Shown: piece after piece, positions 16,390-25,600 of the stretch
How the letters are laid out: every line of letters starts with the position of its first letter
How positions within the stretch are numbered: position 1 is the stretch's first letter
Source: Rhodomicrobium sp. Az07
GTDB taxonomy: Bacteria; Pseudomonadota; Alphaproteobacteria; Rhizobiales; Rhodomicrobiaceae
Direction: 5' to 3'
Assembly (NCBI RefSeq): GCF_018619475.1
Contig: NZ_JAHFZG010000022.1
Location: forward strand, 1-44,362
Length of the DNA stretch: 44,362 bases
Program-made: the position numbers and the translations under genes
Notes under the pieces: model-generated
What the model saw: only the letters and a program-made list of their open reading frames with translations
Database searches by the model: none
Told to the model about the DNA's origin: nothing

Positions 16390-16851
16390 ATGGCCGGAAG
16401 TTTGAAGCGCGAACCGAGCGACGCCGTCGAGGAAAGCCACGAAATCAACGTCACGCCCCTTATCGACGTGATGCTGGTGTTGCTCATCATCTTCATGGTT
16501 GCCGCGCCGCTCTCCACGGTCGATGTCGCAGTCGATCTTCCCGCATCGAATGCACAACCGAAGCCGAGGCCAGCCGAACCGATCTTCATCACGGTGAAGG
16601 CCGACCTCACAATCGCCGTCGGCAACGATTCCGTACCGCGCGAGGCCATCAAGGCCGCGCTCGACGCGAAGACGAAGGGCGACACGGAGCAGCGCGTTTT
16701 CGTGCGCGCGGACAAAAGCGTGGACTACGGCTCCCTCATGGAGGCGATGAACCTGCTTCGGATCGCGGGCTATCTGAAAATAGGGCTCGTCGGACTTGAG
16801 GCCGCGCCGCGGGCTGACGCCGACGCAGGAACCGGCGGGGCTACGCCATGA
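16390..16851 (+). CDS. exbD: TonB-system energiser ExbD
   Basis: 153 aa. Single N-terminal transmembrane helix (about 25-45) with the essential proton-relay Asp in NVTPLIDVMLVLLIIFMV, followed by a periplasmic domain. The start at 16390 lies 5 bases after exbB; an in-frame ATG inside exbB (16345) is less likely. Its TGA overlaps the tonB ATG (ATGA), so exbB-exbD-tonB is a translationally coupled operon. Confidence 0.92.
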   Translation: MAGSLKREPSDAVEESHEINVTPLIDVMLVLLIIFMVAAPLSTVDVAVDLPASNAQPKPRPAEPIFITVKADLTIAVGNDSVPREAIKAALDAKTKGDTEQRVFVRADKSVDYGSLMEAMNLLRIAGYLKIGLVGLEAAPRADADAGTGGATP

Positions 16852-17663
16852 CCGCAGCGAACTGGAGCTTCGACGACGCGACGAGAGGCGCGGACGAGCG
16901 CCGGCGCGAGGCCGTGCGCTGGGCGGTCGCCGCGACGGCTGTCGCAACGCTGCATGCGAGCGTGGCGCTTGCCATCCTTGCGCCGCCCGACACCGAAGCG
17001 CAGGCGTCGAGCGATCCCGGTGGCGCGGTCATGGTCGAGCTTTCGCCAATTGTGGCAGCCCCCGATACGCCTACGCTCGACGTTGCGACGGGGCCGCTCG
17101 CGGAAGCCTCGCCCGAACAGGAAATCAGCGAGCCCAAGCCGGAAGAAAGGCAAGAGCAAGAAGAGATCAAGCTTCCCGAGTTCGAGAAGGCCGAGGCTGT
17201 GATCGAGCAGGCGCGGCCGGAGCCGCAACCCGAGAAGCCGACTGAAAACAAGCCAGTTGAAAAGAAGCCGGAAGTGCAGAAACCGCAACGGCAGAAATCC
17301 ACCGCCCGCGCTGCGGCCGCGCCCCGCCCGAACAGGTCGAGGCATGCCGCCGTCAATACTGCGCCCTCTGCGGGCGTTTCTTCCTCGGCGGCTACGGCGT
17401 CGTGGCGAAGCGCGGTCGTCGGCCACCTGAACCGCCACAAGCGCCATCCGGGTGGCGCATCGATAGGCACGGCCTCCGTCGCCTTCGCCGTCGACAGGCA
17501 AGGCCGCGTTCTCTGGGCCCGCCTCACGCGCTCTTCGGGGAATTCCCAACTCGATGGAGAGGCCGTAGCACTTGCGAGACGCGCCTCTCCCGTGCCCGCG
17601 CCCCCCGCGGAACTGGGACGAGGAACGATCACTCTTTCGGTTCCGCTCCGTTTCACGCGCTGA
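16848..17663 (+). CDS. tonB: TonB energy-transducing protein
   Basis: 271 aa. TonB spans the periplasm and passes the ExbBD proton-motive energy to outer-membrane receptors. A transmembrane anchor lies at about 25-45, then a Pro/Glu/Lys-rich rod (about 85-150, repeated KPEVQKPQ, PEKPTENKP), and a C-terminal TonB domain (about 180-271) with SVAFAVDRQGRVLWARL and [28 protein letters not shown]. The ATG overlaps the exbD stop. Together with the adjacent receptor it makes a dedicated haem uptake system; no haem ABC transporter (HmuTUV) is in the window and must be sought elsewhere. Confidence 0.9.
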   Translation: MTAANWSFDDATRGADERRREAVRWAVAATAVATLHASVALAILAPPDTEAQASSDPGGAVMVELSPIVAAPDTPTLDVATGPLAEASPEQEISEPKPEERQEQEEIKLPEFEKAEAVIEQARPEPQPEKPTENKPVEKKPEVQKPQRQKSTARAAAAPRPNRSRHAAVNTAPSAGVSSSAATASWRSAVVGHLNRHKRHPGGASIGTASVAFAVDRQGRVLWARLTRSSGNSQLDGEAVALARRASPVPAPPAELGRGTITLSVPLRFTR

Positions 17664-17696
17664 CCAGTATTCGAAAAGCAGCATGCGGCAGGCCAA

Positions 17697-17720
17697 GTGG
17701 CCGGGACACCCCCCGGCCAC
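17697..17720. terminator. terminator hairpin between tonB and pepSY gene
   Basis: GTGGCCGGG (17697-17705) and CCCGGCCAC (17712-17720) form a perfect 9-bp stem with a 6-base loop in the convergent gap. No U-run. Confidence 0.45.
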
Positions 17721-17764
17721 TGTCAGTTGCTTCAGCGGCGCTTTAGGCGGCGTTCTTCGCGGCC

Positions 17765-18100
17765 TTAATCGCGTTTGGCTTTCTTGCTGGCTTCCATGAC
17801 ATCACCAGTCTTGGCGTCAACCTTGACCTTGGACTTGAGCCCCTCGGGATCGAGCACTTCGAGTTCATAGATCCACTTGCCGCCCTTGCGGTCGATCTCA
17901 GCCTCGATGACCTCGCCGACGACCTTGTCCTTCGAAATAAGGAGGATCTCAGACAGAGACTTGATGTCTCCCTGCTTGAGGCCCTGGCGGATCTCGCTTC
18001 GCGAATCATCGTCCTTCGCAAAGGTCGTGGGCGAAGCAAGCATAGCCGCTGCGGTGACAACTGAAAAGGCAACCGCGGCACTTTTGAACGGATTACGCAT
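17765..18100 (-). CDS. secreted PepSY-domain protein
   Basis: 111 aa from ATG 18100, preceded by purine-rich AAAGAAGA. A signal peptide (RNPFKSAAVAFSVVTAAAML…TFA) ends near residue 29. The rest is a single PepSY domain (VVGEVIEAEIDRKGGKWIYELEVLDPEG, …VKVDAKTGDVME). PepSY proteins are periplasmic and often act as inhibitors or sensors in envelope stress or metal-related two-component contexts; no partner is seen here. An upstream in-frame start at 18145 would add 15 residues ahead of the signal peptide and is less likely. Confidence 0.8.
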   Translation of the reverse strand: MRNPFKSAAVAFSVVTAAAMLASPTTFAKDDDSRSEIRQGLKQGDIKSLSEILLISKDKVVGEVIEAEIDRKGGKWIYELEVLDPEGLKSKVKVDAKTGDVMEASKKAKRD

Positions 18101-18438
18101 TCTTCTTTTTCCCCTTGATGGTGGTGTAACGCAAAGAATAGGCATGACTTATTTCGATATGCTCCCACACATAATCAAAAGACGCCGCGTAAAGAAAAGC
18201 ATTCCTTCATCATTATCTATCGCTACTTCGGGAAATGCTGTATTCTTGGGCGCGCAAGGGAACCGAACAGGGCGAGCGTACAAAAGTTTCGCGACCTGCC
18301 AAGCTTTTGGCATCTCGCTGCCGTTCAAGTTAATAATGGCAAACCCATTTCTGTTGACACGCTACAAACGCGCGCTTATGCGTCGTCGCGGGACACTTCC
18401 CCCCACCGGGAAGCAACTATCTGAAAGGGTAGACCGCA
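18101..18438. other. divergent gap, pepSY gene / serC
   Basis: 338 bases between two divergent genes. A serC promoter candidate is at 18354-18382. Nothing else was recognised; no riboswitch-like fold or gene is evident. Confidence 0.45.
18354..18382 (+). promoter_or_regulatory. candidate serC promoter
   Basis: TTGACA (18354-18359), 17 bases, TATGCG (18377-18382). The -35 is perfect, the -10 weak. It would give a leader of about 50 bases before serC. Confidence 0.42.
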
Positions 18439-19599
18439 ATGACGGCCACCAAGCCTGCCGCGCGCCCCAATGTCGCGCATTTCTCCTCCGGCCCCTGCGC
18501 CAAGCGCCCCGGCTATTCCCTCGACAATCTCAAAACCGCTGAATTGGGCCGGTCGCACCGCTCCAAGCCGGGCAAGGCCAAGCTGAAGCTCGCGATCGAC
18601 AAGACGCGCGCGATCCTCGGTGTGCCTGCGGATTACCTCATCGGCATCGTCGCCGCCTCGGATACGGGCGCGTTCGAAATGGCCATGTGGTCCGCGCTCG
18701 GCGCACGCGGCGTCGACGTGTTCGCCTGGGAGAGCTTCGGCAAGGACTGGGTCACGGACATCACGAAGCAGCTCAAGCTGAAGGACGTGCGCGTGTTCGA
18801 TGCGCCCTACGGCGAGCTTCCCGACCTCGGTCAGGCCGACTTCCGCAACGACGTCGTCTTCACGTGGAACGGCACGACCTCCGGCGTCCGCGTTCCGAGC
18901 GGCGACTTCATCCCCGACAATCGCGAGGGCCTGACGTTCTGCGACGCCACTTCGGCGGCTTTCGCGCAGGAACTCGACTGGCCGAAACTCGATGTCGTCA
19001 CCTTCTCCTGGCAGAAGGTTCTCGGCGGCGAGGCGCAGCACGGCATTCTTATCCTTTCGCCGCGCGCGGTCGAACGCCTCGAAAGCTACACACCCGCGTG
19101 GCCGATGCCGAAGCTCTTCCGCATGACGAAGGGCGGCAAGCTCAACCGCGAAATCTTCGACGGCTCCACGATCAACACGCCGTCCATGCTCTGCGTCGAA
19201 GATTACCTCGATGCGCTGAACTGGGCGGAAGGCCTTGGCGGCTTGAAAGCGCTTCAGGCGCGGTCGAACGCGAACTTCAAGGTTATCGCCGACTGGGTCG
19301 AAAAGACGCCGTGGGTGGATTTTCTCGCCGCCGAGCCGACGACGCGCTCCAACACGAGCGTGTGCCTGAAGATCGTCGATCCGGAGATCGCGACGCCCGA
19401 GGCTCAAGCCGCAATCGCCAAGGACATCGCGTCCACGCTCGAAAAGGAAGGCGTTGCGCTCGACATCGGCGCTTACCGCGACGCACCCGCCGGGCTTCGC
19501 ATCTGGGCCGGCGCGACAGTCGAGGCGTCCGACCTCGAAGCGCTTGTTCCGTGGCTCGACTGGGCTTTCGCCAACGCGAAGGCCAAGGTCGCCGCTTAA
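18439..19599 (+). CDS. serC: phosphoserine aminotransferase
   Basis: 386 aa, class V PLP aminotransferase of the alphaproteobacterial SerC type. It converts 3-phosphohydroxypyruvate and glutamate to phosphoserine and 2-oxoglutarate. Visible: [14 protein letters not shown] near the N-terminus, [18 protein letters not shown] (phosphate-binding region), [15 protein letters not shown] and the PLP lysine in [19 protein letters not shown] lies about 10 bases before ATG. serA follows 135 bases later on the same strand, across a repeat element, so the two consecutive serine-pathway steps are probably co-transcribed or tandem. Confidence 0.95.
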   Translation: MTATKPAARPNVAHFSSGPCAKRPGYSLDNLKTAELGRSHRSKPGKAKLKLAIDKTRAILGVPADYLIGIVAASDTGAFEMAMWSALGARGVDVFAWESFGKDWVTDITKQLKLKDVRVFDAPYGELPDLGQADFRNDVVFTWNGTTSGVRVPSGDFIPDNREGLTFCDATSAAFAQELDWPKLDVVTFSWQKVLGGEAQHGILILSPRAVERLESYTPAWPMPKLFRMTKGGKLNREIFDGSTINTPSMLCVEDYLDALNWAEGLGGLKALQARSNANFKVIADWVEKTPWVDFLAAEPTTRSNTSVCLKIVDPEIATPEAQAAIAKDIASTLEKEGVALDIGAYRDAPAGLRIWAGATVEASDLEALVPWLDWAFANAKAKVAA

Positions 19600-19610
19600 G
19601 GTTCATCCTC

Positions 19611-19696
19611 TGTCATGGCCGGGCTCGACCCGGCCATCCAGCGGCGGAACCTCCAGAGCCCGCGACCTGGATTGACGGGTCAATCCCGCGATGACA
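19611..19696. repeat. REP-like palindromic intergenic element between serC and serA
   Basis: The element is bounded by TGTCAT (19611-19616) and ATGACA (19691-19696). It contains a perfect hairpin ATGGCCGGG-CTCGA-CCCGGCCAT (19615-19637) and a second inverted repeat ATTGAC/GTCAAT (19671-19684). Elements of this kind are common dispersed repeats in alphaproteobacteria. A related GGCCGGGA/TCCCGGCC hairpin is at 22631-22650. Confidence 0.6.
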
Positions 19697-19734
19697 CCCC
19701 GTTTCTGTCTCTGGACTTTTCAGGAGACACACCC

Positions 19735-21315
19735 ATGACTGCGCCTCGCGTTCTCGTCGCTGACAAGCTTTCCCCCGCCGCCGCCGAAATCTTCAGGAAT
19801 CGCGGCATCGAAGTCGACACCAAGATCGGCCTCGACAAGGACCAACTCGCCGAAATCATCGGCGATTACGACGGCCTTGCCATTCGCTCCGCCACCAAAG
19901 TGACCGAGAAGGTTCTCGCCGCCGCAGACCGCCTGAAGGTGGTCGGCCGCGCGGGCATCGGCGTCGACAATGTCGACGTGCCCGCCGCCACCGCTCGCGG
20001 CGTCATCGTGATGAACACGCCGTTCGGCAACTCCATCACCACTGCGGAGCACGCCATCTCCATGCTGATGGCTCTCGCCCGCCAGATCCCCGAAGCCGAC
20101 CGCTCCACGCATGCCGGGAAGTGGGAGAAGTCGAAATTCATGGGCGTCGAAGTCACGTCCAAGACGCTGGGCATCATCGGGTGCGGCAACATCGGCTCCA
20201 TCGTCGCCGACCGCGCGCAGGGCCTTCGCATGAAGGTCATTGCCTACGATCCGTTCCTCACCGAAGAGCGCGCTCTCGACCTCGGCGTCGAGCGCGTGAG
20301 CCTCGAAGAGCTGTTCCGCCGCGCGGACTTCATCACGCTGCACACGCCGCTGACCGAGAAGACGAAGAACATCATCAACGCCCAATCCATTGCCACCATG
20401 AAGAAGGGCGTGCGCATCATCAACTGCGCGCGCGGCGGCCTCGTTGTCGAGCAGGCGCTGGCCGACGCTATCAAGGCGGGCCACGTGGCAGGCGCGGCGC
20501 TCGATGTGTTCGAGGTGGAACCGTCGAAGGAAAACGTGCTGTTCGGCCTTCCGGAAGTGATCGCCACGCCGCATCTTGGTGCGAGCACGTCGGAAGCGCA
20601 GGAGAACGTCGCGCTTCAGGTGGCCGAGCAGATGGCGGACTACCTCCTCACGGGCGCGATTTCCAACGCCGTGAACTTCCCGTCGATCACGGCGGAAGAA
20701 GCGCCGAAGCTGAAGCCCTTCGTTAAGCTCGCCGAATTGCTCGGCTCTTTCGCCGGTCAGCTCACCGAGGCCGCGCCGAACTTCATCCGCCTCGAATATG
20801 CGGGCGACGTCGCCGACATGAACACCCGCGCGCTGACTTCGGCGGCGATTTCCGGCGTGTTGCGCCACTTCCTGCACGTCAACATGGTCTCCGGCCCGGC
20901 GGTCGCAAAGGAACGCGGCATTCAGGTCGAAGAAACGAAGCGCGGCCAGGAAGGCGCGTACGAAACCTATGTTCGCGTGACGCTGAAAACCGAAAAGCAG
21001 GAAATCTCCATCGGCGGCACGGTGTTCTCGGATGGCAAGCCGCGCGTGATCCAGATCAACCACGTCCCCATGGACGCGGAGTTCGCGCCGAACATGCTGT
21101 TCACGGTCAACGCCGACAAGCCGGGCCATATCGGGGCGCTCGGCACGCTGCTCGGCAACGAGGGCGTGAACATCGCGACGTTCAACCTCGGCCGCGAAGC
21201 GCAGGGCGGCAAGGCGATGGCGCTCGTTACGGTCGATGAGCCGGTGAGCGATGGAACGATTGAGAAGGTGCTCGGCCTGCCGCACGTCGTGCGCGCGGCG
21301 CGGCTGCGCTTCTGA
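19735..21315 (+). CDS. serA: D-3-phosphoglycerate dehydrogenase
   Basis: 526 aa. First committed step of serine synthesis: oxidises 3-phosphoglycerate to 3-phosphohydroxypyruvate with NAD. Catalytic domain at about 1-310 with the nucleotide-binding LGIIGCGNIGSIVADRA, Arg in NCARGGLV, Glu in FEVEPSKEN and His in ATPHLGAST. An intervening ASB domain (about 320-450) and a C-terminal ACT domain (about 455-526) make it the long type, commonly controlled by serine. ATG 19735 has AGGAG 9 bases upstream; the frame is open further back to 19615, but that part is the palindromic repeat. Confidence 0.96.
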   Translation: MTAPRVLVADKLSPAAAEIFRNRGIEVDTKIGLDKDQLAEIIGDYDGLAIRSATKVTEKVLAAADRLKVVGRAGIGVDNVDVPAATARGVIVMNTPFGNSITTAEHAISMLMALARQIPEADRSTHAGKWEKSKFMGVEVTSKTLGIIGCGNIGSIVADRAQGLRMKVIAYDPFLTEERALDLGVERVSLEELFRRADFITLHTPLTEKTKNIINAQSIATMKKGVRIINCARGGLVVEQALADAIKAGHVAGAALDVFEVEPSKENVLFGLPEVIATPHLGASTSEAQENVALQVAEQMADYLLTGAISNAVNFPSITAEEAPKLKPFVKLAELLGSFAGQLTEAAPNFIRLEYAGDVADMNTRALTSAAISGVLRHFLHVNMVSGPAVAKERGIQVEETKRGQEGAYETYVRVTLKTEKQEISIGGTVFSDGKPRVIQINHVPMDAEFAPNMLFTVNADKPGHIGALGTLLGNEGVNIATFNLGREAQGGKAMALVTVDEPVSDGTIEKVLGLPHVVRAARLRF

Positions 21316-21319
21316 AGCG

Positions 21320-21356
21320 ATGAGGTTCCCTCCGATATAAAGGGAGGGAACCTCAT
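21320..21356. terminator. serA terminator hairpin
   Basis: ATGAGGTTCCCTCC (21320-21333) pairs over 14 perfect bases with GGAGGGAACCTCAT (21343-21356), loop of 9. It is followed on the plus strand by AAGTTTATCTTTTG. It could serve both serA and the convergent orphan gene. Confidence 0.7.
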
Positions 21357-21360
21357 AAGT

Positions 21361-22029
21361 TTATCTTTTGTGTTTTATCGGGCGAATTTGCATCTTTTGC
21401 GTGTAGTCTGGCCAATCGTCGTATCCTGAAGGGTTTAGTTCGGCAGATCCTGGCTTTCTAGTGAAATCCAATTCGGTCTGAAGAGACTGGAGCTTTTGGT
21501 ATAAGTCCGCAATGCTCTTCTCTCGGCAACTGAGGATCTTATTAAATCGTTTGATGGCAGAGATGTCGCGCTCGCAAGAGCACTTTATTTTATTGACTAG
21601 TGGCCTGTCTCTTGCATTTGTCGCGCTGGAAAATATTTCTACTATACGAATTAGTCGGATATGCTGATCAATGAACCTCTGTATGATTTCATTTAACGAA
21701 ATATCAATAGAATATATCTGCTCCCCAGGCTGGGGTTCACTTTCTTTTACTAGACATTTTATTTCGTTAGAAGCACTATTGATATGCATCTGTATCTTAC
21801 GAAGTTCGTTGCCAAGATCTAATCCGCATTCACCCGACTGCCTCCTGATGGCTTCTAGCGGCTCAATAACTCTTTTCTCAAAATGGCTAAGTTCTTGCTG
21901 CATTTTAGCTTCGGTAAGAATTCCATCTTTCAGGCTCCCGACAAAACGCTCCCTCAGGCAATCCCAATCCCTGCGGATGTTGCCTTCTAGGCGCTCTTCT
22001 ATATCTTCTTTTGTAGAACTAAACCCCAT
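21361..22029 (-). CDS. AT-rich orphan protein, predicted helical, function unknown
   Basis: 222 aa from ATG 22029, which has a strong GGAGG 7 bases upstream; the frame opens earlier (22158) but without such a site. I do not recognise a family. The sequence is charged, with long heptad-like stretches (EDIEERLEGNIRRDWDCLRE; KSIADLYQKLQSLQTEL), suggesting alpha-helix or coiled coil. There is no signal peptide or membrane segment. Six or more Cys are scattered. Base composition is strikingly unlike its neighbours: 21661-21720 has 17 G or C in 60. That and rare codons suggest recent acquisition. It is convergent with serA and has no obvious partner gene. Confidence 0.7.
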   Translation of the reverse strand: MGFSSTKEDIEERLEGNIRRDWDCLRERFVGSLKDGILTEAKMQQELSHFEKRVIEPLEAIRRQSGECGLDLGNELRKIQMHINSASNEIKCLVKESEPQPGEQIYSIDISLNEIIQRFIDQHIRLIRIVEIFSSATNARDRPLVNKIKCSCERDISAIKRFNKILSCREKSIADLYQKLQSLQTELDFTRKPGSAELNPSGYDDWPDYTQKMQIRPIKHKR

Positions 22030-22161
22030 GGCCAGCCTCCATGGGCATCCTGCTATCGCGATTCGCAGTATTCCTCTACTTTTAGTTGCATACCTCCAGC
22101 ATCTCGCCATCCCCAAGCAACCGAGCAGCACTGGTCGCATAGGCAAAACGATGCACACAGC

Positions 22162-22200
22162 CTGAACGCAGTCTGAACGCGCGGTTCCGTGTCCGTTCAG
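22162..22200 (+). promoter_or_regulatory. 11-bp direct repeats, possible OmpR-family binding site
   Basis: CTGAACGC occurs at 22162-22169 and 22173-22180, exactly 11 bases apart, with an inverted GTTCAG at 22195-22200. Tandem hexamers at one helical turn are typical of OmpR/PhoB-type regulators. It lies 55-90 bases ahead of the small secreted protein gene. Confidence 0.3.
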
Positions 22201-22254
22201 TCAGCACCGCCTAAGGTTCCTTCATGAGGTCAAGCAAACCCTCTGGAGGCCAAC

Positions 22255-22587
22255 ATGAAGACCCGCATCGCGCTTTTCGCTCTTTCGCTCATCGCCCTGC
22301 CGATCACCTCGGCGCAGACCGCATCCGCCGAGCCGTATGGCGCGCAGATCGCTCGCGACCGGGCGCACATCGCGCATCATCGCCAGCAGATTCAGAAGAA
22401 CAAGCAGGAGGCCGCCTATTACGCCGCACGGCAGGCTCAGGCCGCTCGCGACGGCAACTATCGCGCGGCGCGCTACTTCGGCATCAAGAAGCGGCAGGAG
22501 CAGGCGCAGATTCACGAACAGCGGAAGAAGCTTTGGCGCAGCCGCGCGGAGCTTCGCCGCGACCGCTATCGGCGCAATCACTATTGA
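22255..22587 (+). CDS. small secreted basic protein, function unknown
   Basis: 110 aa. A signal peptide (MKTRIALFALSLIALPITSA…ASA) is followed by a mature part of about 85 residues rich in Arg, Gln, Ala, His and Tyr (HHRQQIQKNKQEAAYYAARQ) and probably helical. GGAGG lies 6 bases before the ATG, so it is a real gene. I do not recognise a family; similar short Arg/Gln-rich periplasmic proteins are common in Rhizobiales and unexplained. It has its own upstream repeats and a hairpin after it. Confidence 0.72.
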   Translation: MKTRIALFALSLIALPITSAQTASAEPYGAQIARDRAHIAHHRQQIQKNKQEAAYYAARQAQAARDGNYRAARYFGIKKRQEQAQIHEQRKKLWRSRAELRRDRYRRNHY

Positions 22588-22629
22588 GACGCGCCGCAGA
22601 CCGCCGCTCGCCGCGCGCAAGGTCCGAGG

Positions 22630-22651
22630 TGGCCGGGAGCAATCCCGGCCA
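22630..22651. terminator. terminator hairpin between secreted protein gene and rne
   Basis: TGGCCGGGA (22630-22638) pairs with TCCCGGCCA (22643-22651) around GCAA, nine perfect pairs. It lies in the convergent gap and is followed by TTTCGTTGT on the plus strand. Confidence 0.6.
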
Positions 22652-22668
22652 TTTCGTTGTGCTCAAGA

Positions 22669-25600
22669 TCAGTTGGCGCTGCGCTGCCACCAGCCCTTTT
22701 TCGGCGGACCGGTACGCACCGGCTTGGGCTTGGGTTCCGGCGCTGGCGGCGGAAGAATCGCGATCTCGGCCTCGGGCTTCGCCTGCTCCTCAGCCGGAGT
22801 TTCGTCCGGCTTCGCCTCGGCGGGTTCCGCCTCGTCGGCTGCTGGCGCTTGAGGTGCGCCGGCTTCGGCCTGTTGTGCCTCGGGCTTCGCTTCTGCCTCG
22901 ACGGCAGGCTGCGCGCTCGCAGTTTCGGCGACCGGCTCGGGCTCGACCGGAACGGTCGGGGCTTCGTCGGCAGTCGCGCCGTTATCACCGGAGGCGGTTT
23001 GAAGCGGCTGAGGCTCGGCTTCGACCGTTGCCGTGGTTTCGACTGTCGCGGCCACGGCGACTTGCTCCGGCTCCGGCAAAGCATCGGCGGGCGCGTCTGA
23101 TGACACCGGCTTGGCCGCTGGCGCCTGCAACACCGCCGGCAGACCGTGCTCGAAGTCGATCTGAGGCTGCTCGCCAAGTCCGGGGATCTCGCCGGGCTGT
23201 CCCGCGAAGTCCTCGCGGTGGCGCCTGCCGCCGCGACGGCCCCTCCGCCGGTTGCGACGGAACTGGCCCTCTTGTTGTCCCTCGGTGCTCTCCTCACGTC
23301 CCGCGCCAACCGTTTGCGCCCCGGCCTCTGTCACCGCGCTTTCGTCGGCCCCGTCCGTATCGTCTTCTTCGTCGTCATCGTCCGAGCCTTCCGCCATTGA
23401 GGCTGCATGGCCATTCGGGAGCGGCGCTTCCGAGGCTGACTCGCCCGGGCGACGGCGGCGACGGCGCTTGCGGCGCGATGAACGCTTCTCTTCCCCTTCG
23501 GCAGAAGCGGGAGAGGTCGACGCAGGCGCGACTTCCTCTTCCTCGTCCGACTGCGCCAGAGGGGCGGTCTCCATGTTGATGACGCGCGCATCGCCCACGA
23601 CCGGCGGCACGGCTTCGGCGCCCCGTTCAAGCACGAAATGCGCGCCGTGCGCCTTGTCGTCCGGCTGGAGGACGATCGTCACGCCGTAGCGGAGTTCGAT
23701 GTCGCGGAGATAGGAACGCTTGTTGTTGAGGATATAGAGCGCGGCTTCCGTCGACGCGGTCAGGGTGATGTTGGCCGGGCCTTGCGTTCGCAGATGATCC
23801 TCGATCGATCGCAGGATCATCAGCGCGACCGACTCGGTCGACCGGATATGGCCGACGCCCTGGCACACCGGGCAAGGCACCGTCGAAACTTCGACGACGC
23901 CCTGACGCAGCCGCTGGCGCGACATTTCCAGAAGGCCGAAATGGCTGATATGGCCGACCTGGATGCGGGCGCGGTCGTGGCGCAGGCTTTCCTTCAGCTT
24001 GCGTTCGACGGAGCGGTTGTTGCGCCGCTCGTCCATGTCGATGAAGTCGATGACGATGAGGCCCGCGAGGTCGCGCAGACGCACCTGCCGCGCCACTTCC
24101 TCGGCGGCTTCCATATTCGTCTTCAGCGCCGTGTCTTCGATGGAGTATTCGCGCGTCGAGCGGCCGGAGTTCACGTCGATGGCGACAAGCGCTTCTGTCT
24201 GGTTCAGCACGATGTAGCCGCCGGATTTCAGCGTGACCACAGGGCTGAACATCTGGTTCAACTGACGCTCGACCTCATATTTCGTGAAGATCGGCTCGGG
24301 CTCCTTGTAGAGCAGCACGTTCTTCGCATGGCTCGGCATGAGCATGCGCATGAATTCTTTCGCCTCGTGATGCGCTTCGTCGCCCGCGACAAGAATTTCG
24401 TCGATGTCCTTGTTGTAGAGGTCGCGGATCGAGCGCTTGATGAGGTCGCCTTCCTCGTAGACGAGGCACGGAGCGGTGCTTTTGAGCGTCAGATCGCGGA
24501 CGTTCTCCCACAGGCGCAGCAGATATTCGAAGTCGCGCTTGATTTCCGCCTTGGTGCGCGACGCGCCCGCCGTGCGGATGATGAGGCCCATGCCTTCCGG
24601 CACTTCGAGTTCCTGCGCGATTTCCTTGAGGCGTTTGCGGTCGGCCGGAACGGTGATCTTGCGCGAAATGCCACCGCCGCTGGCCGTGTTCGGCATCAGC
24701 ACGGTGTAGCGGCCCGCGAGCGAGAGGTAGGTGGTCAGCGCCGCGCCCTTAGAGCCGCGCTCTTCCTTCACAACCTGGATCAGGACGATCTGGTTGCGCT
24801 TGATGACTTCCTGAATCTTGTAGTGACGCCAGCGGCGCTTGTGACGCTGCGGCAGCTCTTCGAGAGCATCCTCGGAGCCGACGACCTCCACCGGCGCGGG
24901 CGTGGCGCTTTCCGGCACGGAAATGATGCCGCCATCGTCCAGAGACGAGCCGCTGTCGCCGTCTCCGGCATCGTTACCGCGTGAGCGATGCTTCGCCTCC
25001 GGCTGTTCGTCGCCTTCGTCTTCCGCTTCGTCCCCACGCTCGTCTTCTTCGTCGTCTTCCTCGGTCTCGTCGTCGTCGTCGTCAGCCTCGTCATCTTCGA
25101 AAACGGCGCCGCCTTCCACGTCGTCGGGATGGCTCGGTATTTCGTCGCGGGCTTCCTCGCCGCGCGCGATAGCAGCGGTGAACTCTTCATACAGCGTGGG
25201 CGGAAGCGCGGCTTCCAGCGCGATGGCGCCGCCACTGCCGGATTCGCTGTCCCTGTTTTCTTCGGGCGCGGGCGCGCCTTCGCCTGCCTCGGCCTGTTCC
25301 GTGTCGACCGCCGCCGCGAATTCAGAGCGAACCTCTTCATTCGAAGCTTCGACAGCCGCCGCCGTGGCCTCGGGCTCGCCATCGCCATTGCCCGTCTCGG
25401 AGAAAGCCGCCGCGGCGCCTTCGGCCTCCGGCGTCCTGTCGGGGCGATCCGAACGGCTTTCGCGGGCGTCGCGGTAACGGCCTTGGCGGTCCGCCGCCTC
25501 TTCCTTCATCAACTGTTCGCGAACAGCGACCGGGATCTGGTAATAATCCGGATGAATTTCCGCGAAGGCGAGGAAGCCGTGGCGATTGCCGCCGTAGTTC

